DNA of 64,000 nucleotides from Polaromonas sp. JS666. GTDB lineage: Bacteria; Pseudomonadota; Gammaproteobacteria; Burkholderiales; Burkholderiaceae_C. Under the pieces are notes generated by a model. It ran no database searches. It was not told the origin of the DNA and saw only the letters and a program-made list of their open reading frames with translations. The translations under genes were made by a program, and so were the position numbers. Positions 8,666-16,530 of the stretch are shown one piece after another. Within the stretch, counting starts at the first letter, position 1, and each line of letters begins with the position of its first letter. The stretch spans positions 4,216,001-4,280,000 of the forward strand of contig NC_007948.1 in the NCBI RefSeq assembly GCF_000013865.1, given 5' to 3'.

Positions 8666-9325
8666 ATGGCGAAAAAAGCGCCGCGCCGTACGGCAGAGCG
8701 AATTCTGGAGGTCACGCTGGACCTGTTCAATCGCTTTGGCGAGCCCAATGTCTCGACCACACTGATTTCTGCCGAACTGAGCATCAGCCCCGGCAACCTT
8801 TACTACCACTACCCCGCCAAAGACGAGTTGATCAACTCGCTGTTTGACCGCTACGAGCGCTCGCTGACCGAGCTGCTGAATGCCAGCGACGGTGTGCGCA
8901 ATGTCGAAGACGCCTGGTTTTTCATGCACACGCTGTTTGAGCTGATCTGGCAATACCGCTTTTTGTACCGTGACCTCAACGACCTGCTGAGCAAGAACCG
9001 CCGGCTGGAAACCCACTTTCAATGGGTGCTCAAAAACAAGACCCGCGCCGTCAAGGCAATGCTCGACGGCATGAGCCGCGCCGGCGCCGTGACGATTGAT
9101 TCGCGCGAGGTGGAAGCCACGGCCACCAGCATGGTGGTGGTGCTGACCTACTGGCTGAGCTTTGAGTACGTGCGCGACCCGCGCAACGCCCTGGAGCCTG
9201 GCAACGCACAGGCCGCGCTGCTGCGCGGTGCGCACCACGTGCTGAACCTGCTGATTCCTTACCTCGAACAGGGCCAGCGCGCCCACCTGCAGGCCCTGAT
9301 CGGCGCCTACAACACGCCGGCATAA
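8666..9325 (+). CDS. TetR/AcrR-family regulator
   Basis: 219 residues from the ATG at 8666 (GAGGT upstream). The N-terminal helix-turn-helix covers about residues 8-55: RILEVTLDLFNRFGEPNVST, then ISAELSISPGNLYYHYPAKDEL, the classic TetR recognition helix. The ligand domain begins near residue 60 and includes WFFMHTLFELIWQYRFLYRDL. It is followed 94 bp later by the TPR-like gene with a strong ribosome-binding site. Its position next to the phasin-like and acyl-CoA reductase genes suggests control of storage lipid genes by an acyl-type ligand; that is inference. Confidence 0.9.
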   Translation: MAKKAPRRTAERILEVTLDLFNRFGEPNVSTTLISAELSISPGNLYYHYPAKDELINSLFDRYERSLTELLNASDGVRNVEDAWFFMHTLFELIWQYRFLYRDLNDLLSKNRRLETHFQWVLKNKTRAVKAMLDGMSRAGAVTIDSREVEATATSMVVVLTYWLSFEYVRDPRNALEPGNAQAALLRGAHHVLNLLIPYLEQGQRAHLQALIGAYNTPA

Positions 9326-9419
9326 GCCCACTGCCCGCCTCCCAACTTCCAACTTTCCACTTCCCAATTTCGCTTTCCTCACCCATAACACCAACAACGT
9401 TCAATCAAGGAGACAACAC

Positions 9420-10193
9420 ATGGCCAAATGGACCGCTTTTCCACACGCTGGCGACTACGCATTGAATGCCGCCAGCCTGAAAAAGAGCTGGGCCCGCCTG
9501 CACCAGGGCGACTGCGAGCCCCCGCCCAAAGAAGCGGACGTACTGGAGGCCTGGGTACTTTTTCACAATGGCGAGTTTCAGAAGGCGGCGGAGGCCGGCG
9601 TCGAGGCCGGCAGCCACGGCCTCACGGTGGCCAACAAGGCCGCCAGCATTTATGCCAACTACCTCGAAACCAAAGAAAAGACCAAGCTGGAGCTGTTCAT
9701 GGAAGTCGCCGCGCGCGCAGAGGCGCAGCAGGCGGCCGACCCCAAAAACCCCAATGCCTGGTACTGGCAGGCCTATGCCCTCGGGCGCTACAGCCAGGGC
9801 ATCAGCGTGGCCAAGGCGCTGGCACAAGGCCTGGGCAGCAAGGTCAAACATGCGCTGGAGCACGCCATCAAGCTGCAACCCAAGCACGCAGACGCTCACA
9901 TCGCGCTGGCGGCTTTTCATGCCGAAGTGATCGACAAAGTCGGCTCGCTGATTGGCGGCATGACCTATGGCGCTAAAAAGGACATTGGCCTGGCGCTGTA
10001 CAAGGACGCACTGAAACTGAGCCCCAACTCCGCGATTGCCATGATCGAATACGCCAATGGCCTGGTCATGCTCGAAGGCGACAAGCGGATGGCGGAGGCG
10101 ACGAAGCTGTATGAACAGGCGGCGACCAGCAAGCCGATGGATGCCTGCGAACGGCTGGATGTGGAAATGGCGAAGGCTGAACTGGAGGACTGA
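9420..10193 (+). CDS. TPR-like repeat protein, function unknown
   Basis: 257 residues starting at the ATG at 9420 with an excellent AAGGAGA site. No signal peptide is seen, so it is probably cytoplasmic. The sequence is helical with tetratricopeptide-like helix pairs: ADVLEAWVLFHNGEFQKAAE (about 40-60), AWYWQAYALGRYS (about 118), HADAHIALAAFHAEV (about 160), IAMIEYANGLVMLEGDKRMA with YEQAATSKPMDA (about 205-245). I recognise no catalytic motif. It may be a scaffold expressed with the TetR upstream; a conserved hypothetical protein is the safest name. Confidence 0.75.
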   Translation: MAKWTAFPHAGDYALNAASLKKSWARLHQGDCEPPPKEADVLEAWVLFHNGEFQKAAEAGVEAGSHGLTVANKAASIYANYLETKEKTKLELFMEVAARAEAQQAADPKNPNAWYWQAYALGRYSQGISVAKALAQGLGSKVKHALEHAIKLQPKHADAHIALAAFHAEVIDKVGSLIGGMTYGAKKDIGLALYKDALKLSPNSAIAMIEYANGLVMLEGDKRMAEATKLYEQAATSKPMDACERLDVEMAKAELED

Positions 10194-10394
10194 GTTTTCT
10201 GCGCTCAACCAGGTCCGTGTGTCGCAAGGTGCGCAGGTCTTCTTATTTGCTGTGTTCTTAATAGCAAATTGCATCCCTCATTATTGAGACCCAGCGTCAA
10301 AGTCATCACTGTTGCAGCTCAAAACGCCGGTTGATGTATTTTTTTGCGCCTCCGTCTTGATGCCGCTGGTAAGGTCAAGCTGCGCTGTTTACGG

Positions 10395-10940
10395 GCATGC
10401 CGGGTCTCGCCCCGGCGGGCGACTTACTTTTCTTTGCTTCGCCAAAGAAACCTAAGGAAAAGAAAGGCGACCCGCAGTCTGGGTCCCTTCGCTACGCTAC
10501 GGGCAACCTGTGCTGCGCCAGAAAAGCGGGGGTCCGCGCAAACTCGCCTGCGGCTCAAACAGCGCGCGGCCCTGATCCCGCTTTTCTGGCGCAGCACAGG
10601 CCCAGCCAGGACGGGTTTGGGGGAAAGTCAAAAGACAAAAAGCACACCGATGCCTCACTCCCTCCCTCGCTGGGGGAGGGTTGGGGTGGGGGCTGACCCC
10701 GAACCCGCATCCGTACCTGCGCCCCCCTTCTGTATGCGCCGAGGAGCGGAGGTCCAGACGGATCAGGGCTCGCGATTGTCTGAGCGAAGCGAGTTCGAGC
10801 GAGACCCCGGCTGGACCGAGCACCGCAGGGTGCCCGTAGCGCAGCGAAGGGTCGCAGACAGCAGGGTCGCCTTCTCTTTGCTTACTTTCTCTTGGCGACG
10901 CAAGAGAAAGTGAATCGCCCGCCGGGGCGAGACCCGGCCA
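10395..10940. repeat. Roughly 545-bp palindromic element with long imperfect inverted repeats
   Basis: The left end (10398-10510: GGGTCTCGCCCCGGCGGGCG, CTTTGCTTCGCCAAAGAAA, GACCCG..., CTACGCTACGGGCA) is mirrored by the right end (10826-10937: TGCCCGTAGCGCAGCGAAGG, GGTCGCC, ACTTTCTCTTGGCGACGCAA, CGCCCGCCGGGGCGAGACCC). A second dyad lies inside (GTGCTGCGCCAGAAAAGCGG at 10510 and its complement at 10577-10597), along with a CTGGGGGAGGGTTGGGGTGG tract also present at 25918. It contains no credible gene. Such elements are common between genes in Comamonadaceae. The 816-bp gap it fills has no other feature except the short hairpin at 10964. Confidence 0.8.
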
Positions 10941-10963
10941 GCCGCTCTCAGAAAATCCAGCAC

Positions 10964-10980
10964 GCTATCAATTCAATAGC
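10964..10980. repeat. Short GCTAT/ATAGC hairpin
   Basis: GCTATCAATTCAATAGC, same type as 3367-3383 and 44093-44108, 33 bp beyond the end of the HAD gene (3' side). Confidence 0.55.
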
Positions 10981-11012
10981 TAACGATACCTAAACCCCAA
11001 GAACGGAAAGGC

Positions 11013-11666
11013 TCATTCACCCCGCGACGGCACATCACGCCAGGGCTCCCCCCGGTACCACGCGTGCCGGGCCAGCCGCAACATGGGCATGTCCCCGGCC
11101 GTGTCGCCGTAAGCATAGAGCGTGACCTGGCTGGCAGCGTCCGCGCCAAAGCGTTCCGGCAGCCACGCCTTGAGCCGGCGCACCTTTTCCTCGCCGTGGC
11201 AATTGGCGGTGCTCATGCGTCCGGTCAGGCGGCCATCCACCACCTCCAGGCCGGTACAGATCAGCGCGTCAAAACCCAGTTGCCGGGCCGCGTGCTGCAG
11301 GTAAATATCGGGCGAGGCACTGACGATCACGCAGCAGTGCCCGGCCTGCCGGTGCTGCGCCAGACGCGCCAGGGCCCAGTCCTGCAGCTGGCGCGGCAAG
11401 TCGCGCCCGGCCCAGTCAGCCGCCCAGTGCGCCACCTCGGCACTGCTGCGCCCGGCCAGCGCCATTTTGAGGAGGCGCGCCTTGGCCACGTCATTGCGTA
11501 CCAGCTTCAACGCATAACCGGCCATCCACGGGCCGCTCAGCAGCAGGGCCCGTAAAAACCCCGGCCAGCCCAGGCCACGGGCAAGAAACGGCAGCAGGGT
11601 GTCACGCCGGGTCAGCGTGCCGTCGAAGTCAAACGCGGCGACAACGGGGCCGGCTACCTCGGACAT
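11013..11666 (-). CDS. HAD-IB family phosphatase
   Basis: 217 residues from the ATG at 11666, which has AAGG upstream and overlaps the end of the GT39 gene by 13 bp. HAD motifs are clear: motif I AFDFDGTLT (nucleophile and acid Asp), motif II VIVSASPDIYL, motif III with Lys in HGEEKVRRL, and motif IV YGDTAGDMPML. This places it in the serine-phosphatase-like HAD-IB subgroup. In context, downstream of a UbiA-type phosphoribosyl/prenyl transferase and a GT39 enzyme, it may dephosphorylate a polyprenyl-phospho-sugar-phosphate; that assignment is inference. No signal peptide is seen. Confidence 0.85.
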   Translation of the reverse strand: MSEVAGPVVAAFDFDGTLTRRDTLLPFLARGLGWPGFLRALLLSGPWMAGYALKLVRNDVAKARLLKMALAGRSSAEVAHWAADWAGRDLPRQLQDWALARLAQHRQAGHCCVIVSASPDIYLQHAARQLGFDALICTGLEVVDGRLTGRMSTANCHGEEKVRRLKAWLPERFGADAASQVTLYAYGDTAGDMPMLRLARHAWYRGEPWRDVPSRGE

Positions 11667-13216
11667 CGCACCTTCCCGCAATAGCGTTCGCAAAACGGGC
11701 ACCCGGTCATCGGCAATGCGGAGGGTATGTTGTAGTAGCGCTTGAAAATAGTCCCCAGCATCCCTTCGCGGAAGGCCTGGTACTTGAACCCGGCGCCCTC
11801 CACCGCATAAAACGGCACGCCATTCTGGGTGAAGCTGAGCACACGCACCGATTCAAAATAGGGCTGGAAGTCCTCCAGCCTGGGGCTGCCGAACGTGATG
11901 ACGCGTATGGTATTGCCCTGGTAGACCGAAAAATCAACCAGCTGATCGTCCTGCCGGGAGTGAAACTTTCCCGTGCCAAACACCGGCATGTACTGGCGGC
12001 GCTCAAAGCCGTAAATCGAGGCGGGCGTGAAGGCATCGCCCATCAGCACCACGCCCGGGCTGCTGACTTGCCGCAGGATGTCGGCGGTTTTATAGCCGCG
12101 GATGATTTGCGGGTAAATCTTCGTGCTGCGCCAGGTGTCCAGCGTGGTCATGTACAGGCCCGCCACCACCAGCACATGCAGGCCGGCAAACACGGCCAGG
12201 CCTTTGGCGCAGGTCTTGAGTTTGTCGGCCGGCAAGGCAAACGCCAGGAACGCAAAACCGAAGGGGTAGAACGACAGCACCCAGTGCAGGCCGATCACTT
12301 TCTTGGCCGACAGCAGCGCAAAAAACAGCAGGGGCACCACCACCAGGCAGGCCAGCAGGCGCTGGGCCGTCGTCGAAGCTGCAGTGGCCGCCAGCGTCTT
12401 GCGGTATTTGAAGCCCAGCCACACCGCCACCGGCGTGATCAGGTAGGCCAGCGTGACCACATACAGCAGGGGCTTGCGCCACTCGAACGAGGCCTCTTCG
12501 TTGCGGTTGTACACGTTGAACATGATGTTCGGCCAGCCGTGCGACATGTTGAACGCGATGTTGATGGCGGGCCCGGGCAAGGCGCAAAGTATCAGCAGGG
12601 CAAAGCCCGCGAGCCGCTGGCGGCGGTAGCCCACAAAGTACACGAGGTAGGTCAGACCCAGCACCACCGAGAAATACTTCGACAAAAACGCACAGCCCAG
12701 AAACAGGCCCGACAGCGCATACAGGCCGTAGGCCGCCCGGTCGAGCTGCTCGCGCCGCTCGGCGCGCAGCAAGGCGGCCACCGACAGCGCCGACCAGAAA
12801 ATCAGCGGCGTGTCGGTGGTGATCAGGGCGTTGAGCCAGTTCAGCGGCGCCAGCCAGAACAGCAGCACGGCCCAGGCCGCGCGCTCCCGGTCAAGAGGCT
12901 TGAGCGCCCACCAGAGCGCGGCGCCCACACCCAGCGGCAGCAGGACCACCGGCAGGCGAATCGACCACAGACTGTCGCCGAATGTGGCACGCATCAGGGC
13001 AATCAGCCATCCGACCATGGGCGGATGGTCAGAGTAGCCCCAGTTGGGATAGACACCCCACCAGTAGAAGAAAGCCTCGTCACCGCTGATCGGGAATGTC
13101 GCGGAAATCCAGAGCCTGAGCAGCAGCGACGCCAGCCCCACGCCCAGCAGCCATTGGCTCAATGAAGTGTTGCGCAGCGTGACGGCTGGCGGGTGAAGGC
13201 TGTGATTCTGGGGCAT
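11654..13216 (-). CDS. GT39/ArnT-like membrane glycosyltransferase
   Basis: 520 residues from the ATG at 13216; upstream in-frame codons give an unlikely Phe/Pro/Ala-rich extension. The first TM helix (LLGVGLASLLLRLWISATF) is followed by PISGDEAFFYWW, with the Asp-Glu pair that GT39 enzymes use in the first extracytoplasmic loop, and SDHPPMVGWLIALM. About ten more hydrophobic segments follow, then a soluble C-terminal domain. The family transfers sugars from polyprenyl-phosphate donors on the periplasmic face (ArnT for aminoarabinose on lipid A, PMT for mannose). It sits between a flippase-like gene and the HAD phosphatase. No strong ribosome-binding site is seen. Confidence 0.88.
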   Translation of the reverse strand: MPQNHSLHPPAVTLRNTSLSQWLLGVGLASLLLRLWISATFPISGDEAFFYWWGVYPNWGYSDHPPMVGWLIALMRATFGDSLWSIRLPVVLLPLGVGAALWWALKPLDRERAAWAVLLFWLAPLNWLNALITTDTPLIFWSALSVAALLRAERREQLDRAAYGLYALSGLFLGCAFLSKYFSVVLGLTYLVYFVGYRRQRLAGFALLILCALPGPAINIAFNMSHGWPNIMFNVYNRNEEASFEWRKPLLYVVTLAYLITPVAVWLGFKYRKTLAATAASTTAQRLLACLVVVPLLFFALLSAKKVIGLHWVLSFYPFGFAFLAFALPADKLKTCAKGLAVFAGLHVLVVAGLYMTTLDTWRSTKIYPQIIRGYKTADILRQVSSPGVVLMGDAFTPASIYGFERRQYMPVFGTGKFHSRQDDQLVDFSVYQGNTIRVITFGSPRLEDFQPYFESVRVLSFTQNGVPFYAVEGAGFKYQAFREGMLGTIFKRYYNIPSALPMTGCPFCERYCGKVRCPR

Positions 13217-13313
13217 GGAAGGCTGATTCAATGACGCAAAGGACTGAAGGGGCGCAAAGGGCGCAAGGAACGTAAAGGGCGCGATGGGCGCAAGCTGGGG
13301 CCGCCGGCAGGTT

Positions 13314-14294
13314 TTACCGGAAGCTGATTTCCTTGCGAATGGCCGCACTATAAAGCAAGGCCACCACGCCGATGGCCACCGCCAGCCACAGGGTCAGCAG
13401 GCGGGTCAGCACGGTGATGGTCAGGGCCTCGCCGGCGGTTGCGCCTTGCGCCACCAGCAGGCCGGTCAGCACGGCTTCGGTGCCGCCCAGGCCGGCGGGC
13501 AAGGCGGACAGCGCACCCGCCACCATGGCCAGCGCGTAAAAGCCCGTCGCGGTCAGCAGCGGCAGGTGAATGTCCAGGTCGCGGGAGATCAGCCAGAGCG
13601 CCACCCCCTGCGCGGCCCAGGCGGTCAGGGTCAGGGCAAACCAGGTCAGCGGACGCACCGCCAGGCAATGCCAGGCCTCTTTCAGCCAGGCAAAACGGTG
13701 GCGCAGCGTGGCACGGTACCTGAGCACCAGGCCCAGCAGGATCGCCGCCACCAGCGCAGCGGCGGCCACCAGGCCGGCCAGAAACAGCGGCGCCGCCCGC
13801 ACCGCGCCATGCGTCAGCACCCACCACGCGGCAGGCAGGCACAGCAGCAGCAGGCACAGCAGGTCGGCCAGCCGCTCGGCCCCGAAAATCGCCAGGCTTT
13901 GCCCGGCGCCCAGGGGCTGGCGCGCCAGCATCAGGCCGCGCACCGCCTCCCCGATATTGCCCGGGGTGGGCGTGAAGGCATAGCCCGCCAGGTACAGGCG
14001 CAAGCCCTTCGCCCAGCCAAAATGGCGCCCGTAGTGGGCCATCCAGAGGCGCCAGCGCAGGCCGCGCAGCAGGTAGTTGAGCAGGCACAGGGCGACGGCC
14101 TGCACGCCCGTCCAGGACCCCAGCCGCGCCAGCGAGGCCCGCGGGCTGTCGCCCCACACCAGCAGGGCGGCCGCGTAGGCGGTGGCCACCACACCCAGCA
14201 CCAGCAGCAGTTGTTTGACAGGCAGGCGAAGTGGCCGTGAACCCGGCCCGCCGACAGGCGAAGCGCCCGCCGCCGGCGCGTCCTCGGGTGTCAC
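13314..14294 (-). CDS. Lysylphosphatidylglycerol-synthase-TM/UPF0104-type membrane protein
   Basis: 326 residues if it starts at the GTG at 14294, which overlaps the upstream stop as GTGA; the longer in-frame start at 14348 would overlap the upstream gene by 58 bp. It has eight or so hydrophobic helices and family marks: LRGLRWRLWMAHYGRHFGW, FTPTPGNIGEAVRGLML, GAERLADLLCLLLL, ALPAGLGGTEAVLTGLL. This is the flippase-like integral domain of MprF relatives. In this operon it could flip a polyprenyl-linked sugar for the GT39 enzyme. The function is inferred from context. Confidence 0.85.
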   Translation of the reverse strand: MTPEDAPAAGASPVGGPGSRPLRLPVKQLLLVLGVVATAYAAALLVWGDSPRASLARLGSWTGVQAVALCLLNYLLRGLRWRLWMAHYGRHFGWAKGLRLYLAGYAFTPTPGNIGEAVRGLMLARQPLGAGQSLAIFGAERLADLLCLLLLCLPAAWWVLTHGAVRAAPLFLAGLVAAAALVAAILLGLVLRYRATLRHRFAWLKEAWHCLAVRPLTWFALTLTAWAAQGVALWLISRDLDIHLPLLTATGFYALAMVAGALSALPAGLGGTEAVLTGLLVAQGATAGEALTITVLTRLLTLWLAVAIGVVALLYSAAIRKEISFR

Positions 14295-15157
14295 AGCCGG
14301 TGGCCCAGAAAGATGGCCATCCACAACACGCCGGCCGCCAGAATCCATGGGTCGCTCAGCAGGTCGCGCGCGACGTCTTCGCCGCGGCCACGGTGCACCT
14401 GGTAGGTGTAGCGCAGCATGCCAAAAATAACCACCGGCACGGTGTAGAGCAGGCGCTCGCCGTGCTGCAACTGGGCCTCGGGGCTGGTGGCAAACAGGCT
14501 GTAGTTGGTCAGTGTGGCGGTCATGGTCACGGCCATGAAGGTATCGAGCAGAGCCGACGGGTAATGCGCCAGCACGGCGCGCTGGCTGGCTTCCTCATGA
14601 AAGGTCTCGGCCTTGCGTTTGGAAAAGCCCAGGAAAAGCGCGACAAAAATGCCGGTCAGCAACAGCCAGCGCGAAGGCGGGATCCCGACGGCCACGGTAC
14701 CCGCCAGCAGCCTGAGCATAAAACCCGATGCAATGATGGACACATCCACCACCGGCACCTGCTTGAGACGCCAGGAATAGGCCAGATTGAACACCACATA
14801 GGCCCCGAGCAGCGCGAGCAGGGTGCGGTTGCCGGCGGCCAGCAGCAGGCCGCTGGCCAGCAGCAGGCCCGCCAGCACCAGCGCCACGGGGACGGAAACC
14901 CTGCCGCTGGCCAGCGGCCGGCGGCTTTTTTCGGGGTGCAGGGCATCGCTGGCGCGGTCATGCCAGTCGTTAACGATGTAGACCATGCTGGAGACGCAGC
15001 AAAACGCGGCAAAGGCATGCAGGACGCGCCCGACGAGGGGGCCGTCCTGCCAGGCCTGGCTGAACACCAGGCCGGCAAACACAAAGCCGTTTTTAAGCCA
15101 CTGGTGCGGCCGAATGAGCCTGATCAGCGCAAGCAGGGATGAGGGGAGAGAAGACAT
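14291..15157 (-). CDS. UbiA-family prenyltransferase, decaprenyl-phosphate phosphoribosyltransferase-like
   Basis: 288 residues from the ATG at 15157; a longer TTG start at 15199 is possible. The UbiA-superfamily Asp-rich motif reads YIVNDWHDRASDALHPEKSR, and the second VPVVDVSIIASGFMLRLLAG. The N-terminus LIRLIRPHQWLKNGFVFAGL and the VFNLAYSWRLKQ/FLGFSKRKAE segments match the subgroup that makes decaprenylphosphoryl-5-phosphoribose (mycobacterial UbiA, Rv3806c) rather than quinone enzymes. Such proteins place phosphoribose from PRPP on polyprenyl phosphate. It is first in an operon with flippase-like, GT39 and HAD genes. Eight or nine TM segments are visible. Confidence 0.85.
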   Translation of the reverse strand: MSSLPSSLLALIRLIRPHQWLKNGFVFAGLVFSQAWQDGPLVGRVLHAFAAFCCVSSMVYIVNDWHDRASDALHPEKSRRPLASGRVSVPVALVLAGLLLASGLLLAAGNRTLLALLGAYVVFNLAYSWRLKQVPVVDVSIIASGFMLRLLAGTVAVGIPPSRWLLLTGIFVALFLGFSKRKAETFHEEASQRAVLAHYPSALLDTFMAVTMTATLTNYSLFATSPEAQLQHGERLLYTVPVVIFGMLRYTYQVHRGRGEDVARDLLSDPWILAAGVLWMAIFLGHRL

Positions 15158-15333
15158 CAATATGGGAGGGAAAGCCTCCGGTCTGGGGACGACGTTCAAG
15201 CATAACTGAGTGGGCCGGCTCTTTATTTCTCTGGATGGGCTGAAAACCAGGCCAGAGTTTCAGCATCACCCCCTCCTTCGCACGCCCGTTTTGGTGTGCA
15301 CGGGCCCCAGCCCTACAAAGCTTTCGCGCAGAC

Positions 15334-16479
15334 TCACTCCCGCACGCGGCCCTGCGAATCAATCAGGCTCAGTTCCACCAACTTGGAGCCCACACGGTCG
15401 CCGTCGAAATGGATCCGGAAGCCTCCCAGGTCCATCTCCTGCATGGTGTCCAGCGCCTTGCGCAGCTTGACGCGGGTGGGCTCCTTGCCGGCCTTGCGCA
15501 GGGCTTCGGTGTAGGCCCAGGCGGCGATATAGCCTTCGAGCATGTAGACATTGGACTTGCCCAGCTTGGCCGCGGCCGCCTCGGCCTGCAGCTCACGCAC
15601 CAGGCTGCTTTTGGCATTGTCTGACTTGGGCGTCACCCGCACCACCACCACGCCCGAGCCCGCTGCCCCCAGCTGATCGGCCAGCAGGCTTTCCCCGGTA
15701 TTGGAGAACCCGTAAATAGGCCCTTTGTAGCCCTTGCTGCGCAAGTCGCGGATGGCGATGGCTGCGCCTTTGGGGGCACTGATCAAAAGCACGGACTCCG
15801 CTTTGACCGCCAGCACTTTGTCGGTGCCCTCCAGCGGTGCCTTGAGCAACAGGTTGGCGCCCATACCGGTCATGGTGCGCTCGGCAGAGTCCAGCGCCGC
15901 CAGCGATTCGGGATCCCTGGCATGCAATATGGCCAGCTTGCGCATCCCCAGGGTTTCCGCATGGCGCGTGATCACGATCGCCTCTTCCGAGTAGCCGGGT
16001 CGCACCGAATACACATTGGGATAGAGCGAGCCGCGCAACTCGTCGGCCCCAGCCATGGGGCCAAACAGCAGCAAGTCGCTGTCCTTGAGCAGAGAATTGA
16101 CGGCGGTGACCTGGGGTGAGCCGTAATAGCCAAACAACGAAAAAACCCGCTGGTCCAGCAGCTTTTTGGTATTGGCCAGGGTCGTTTCTGGGTTGCCGGC
16201 GTCGTCCGCGGTAATCAGCTCGATCTCGCGGCCATGGATGCCGCCCGCCGCATTGACCCGCTCAAAATAAAGCCTGGCACCCTGCGCAAACGGCAGTGCC
16301 AGCACGGCGGCCGGACCGGTCATGGCCACCGACTGCCCCAGCGTGACAGTGGTTTTGCTCAAGCCATCCTGCGCGCTGGCCCCTGTTGCCATGGCGGCCA
16401 TGGCAGCCAGCAAGGCCGTTACCATGGACACCCGAGCCAGGGCTTTCAGCACTTGCCCGCCGTTTTTGATCACAGACAT
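15334..16479 (-). CDS. Periplasmic substrate-binding protein, Liv type (orphan)
   Basis: 381 residues with an N-terminal signal peptide ending near TGASAQDG (about residue 37). The type I periplasmic fold of leucine/isoleucine/valine-binding proteins is marked by VTLGQSVAMTGPAAVLALPF, YFERVNAAGGIHGREIELI, DDAGNPETTLANTKKLL and FGYYGSPQVTAVNSLL. The C-terminus has VYMLEGYIAAWAYTEALRKA and MDLGGFRIHFDG. It would deliver an amino acid, amide or aromatic acid to an ABC permease, but no Liv permease or ATPase genes are adjacent, so it may serve a system elsewhere. It is divergent from the molybdopterin oxidoreductase with a 51-bp gap. Confidence 0.9.
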   Translation of the reverse strand: MSVIKNGGQVLKALARVSMVTALLAAMAAMATGASAQDGLSKTTVTLGQSVAMTGPAAVLALPFAQGARLYFERVNAAGGIHGREIELITADDAGNPETTLANTKKLLDQRVFSLFGYYGSPQVTAVNSLLKDSDLLLFGPMAGADELRGSLYPNVYSVRPGYSEEAIVITRHAETLGMRKLAILHARDPESLAALDSAERTMTGMGANLLLKAPLEGTDKVLAVKAESVLLISAPKGAAIAIRDLRSKGYKGPIYGFSNTGESLLADQLGAAGSGVVVVRVTPKSDNAKSSLVRELQAEAAAAKLGKSNVYMLEGYIAAWAYTEALRKAGKEPTRVKLRKALDTMQEMDLGGFRIHFDGDRVGSKLVELSLIDSQGRVRE

Positions 16480-16530
16480 GAATTACCCTTTTCCTGATTG
16501 CCGATATGGCTGTCAATATAGAGTTACACC

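Noticed and set aside
10344-10913. Overlapping open frames of 66-189 codons in the palindromic element
   Set aside because: They read through inverted repeats, share no protein family and lack ribosome-binding sites.
11960-13165. Open frame of 401 codons opposite the GT39 gene
   Set aside because: Same shadow pattern (Gln/His/Arg-rich), no start signal.
14291-15157. Calling the UbiA protein a 4-hydroxybenzoate (ubiquinone) prenyltransferase
   Set aside because: The RPHQWLKN start and the FLGFSKRKAE segment match the phosphoribosyl subgroup, and the neighbours are envelope glycan genes.
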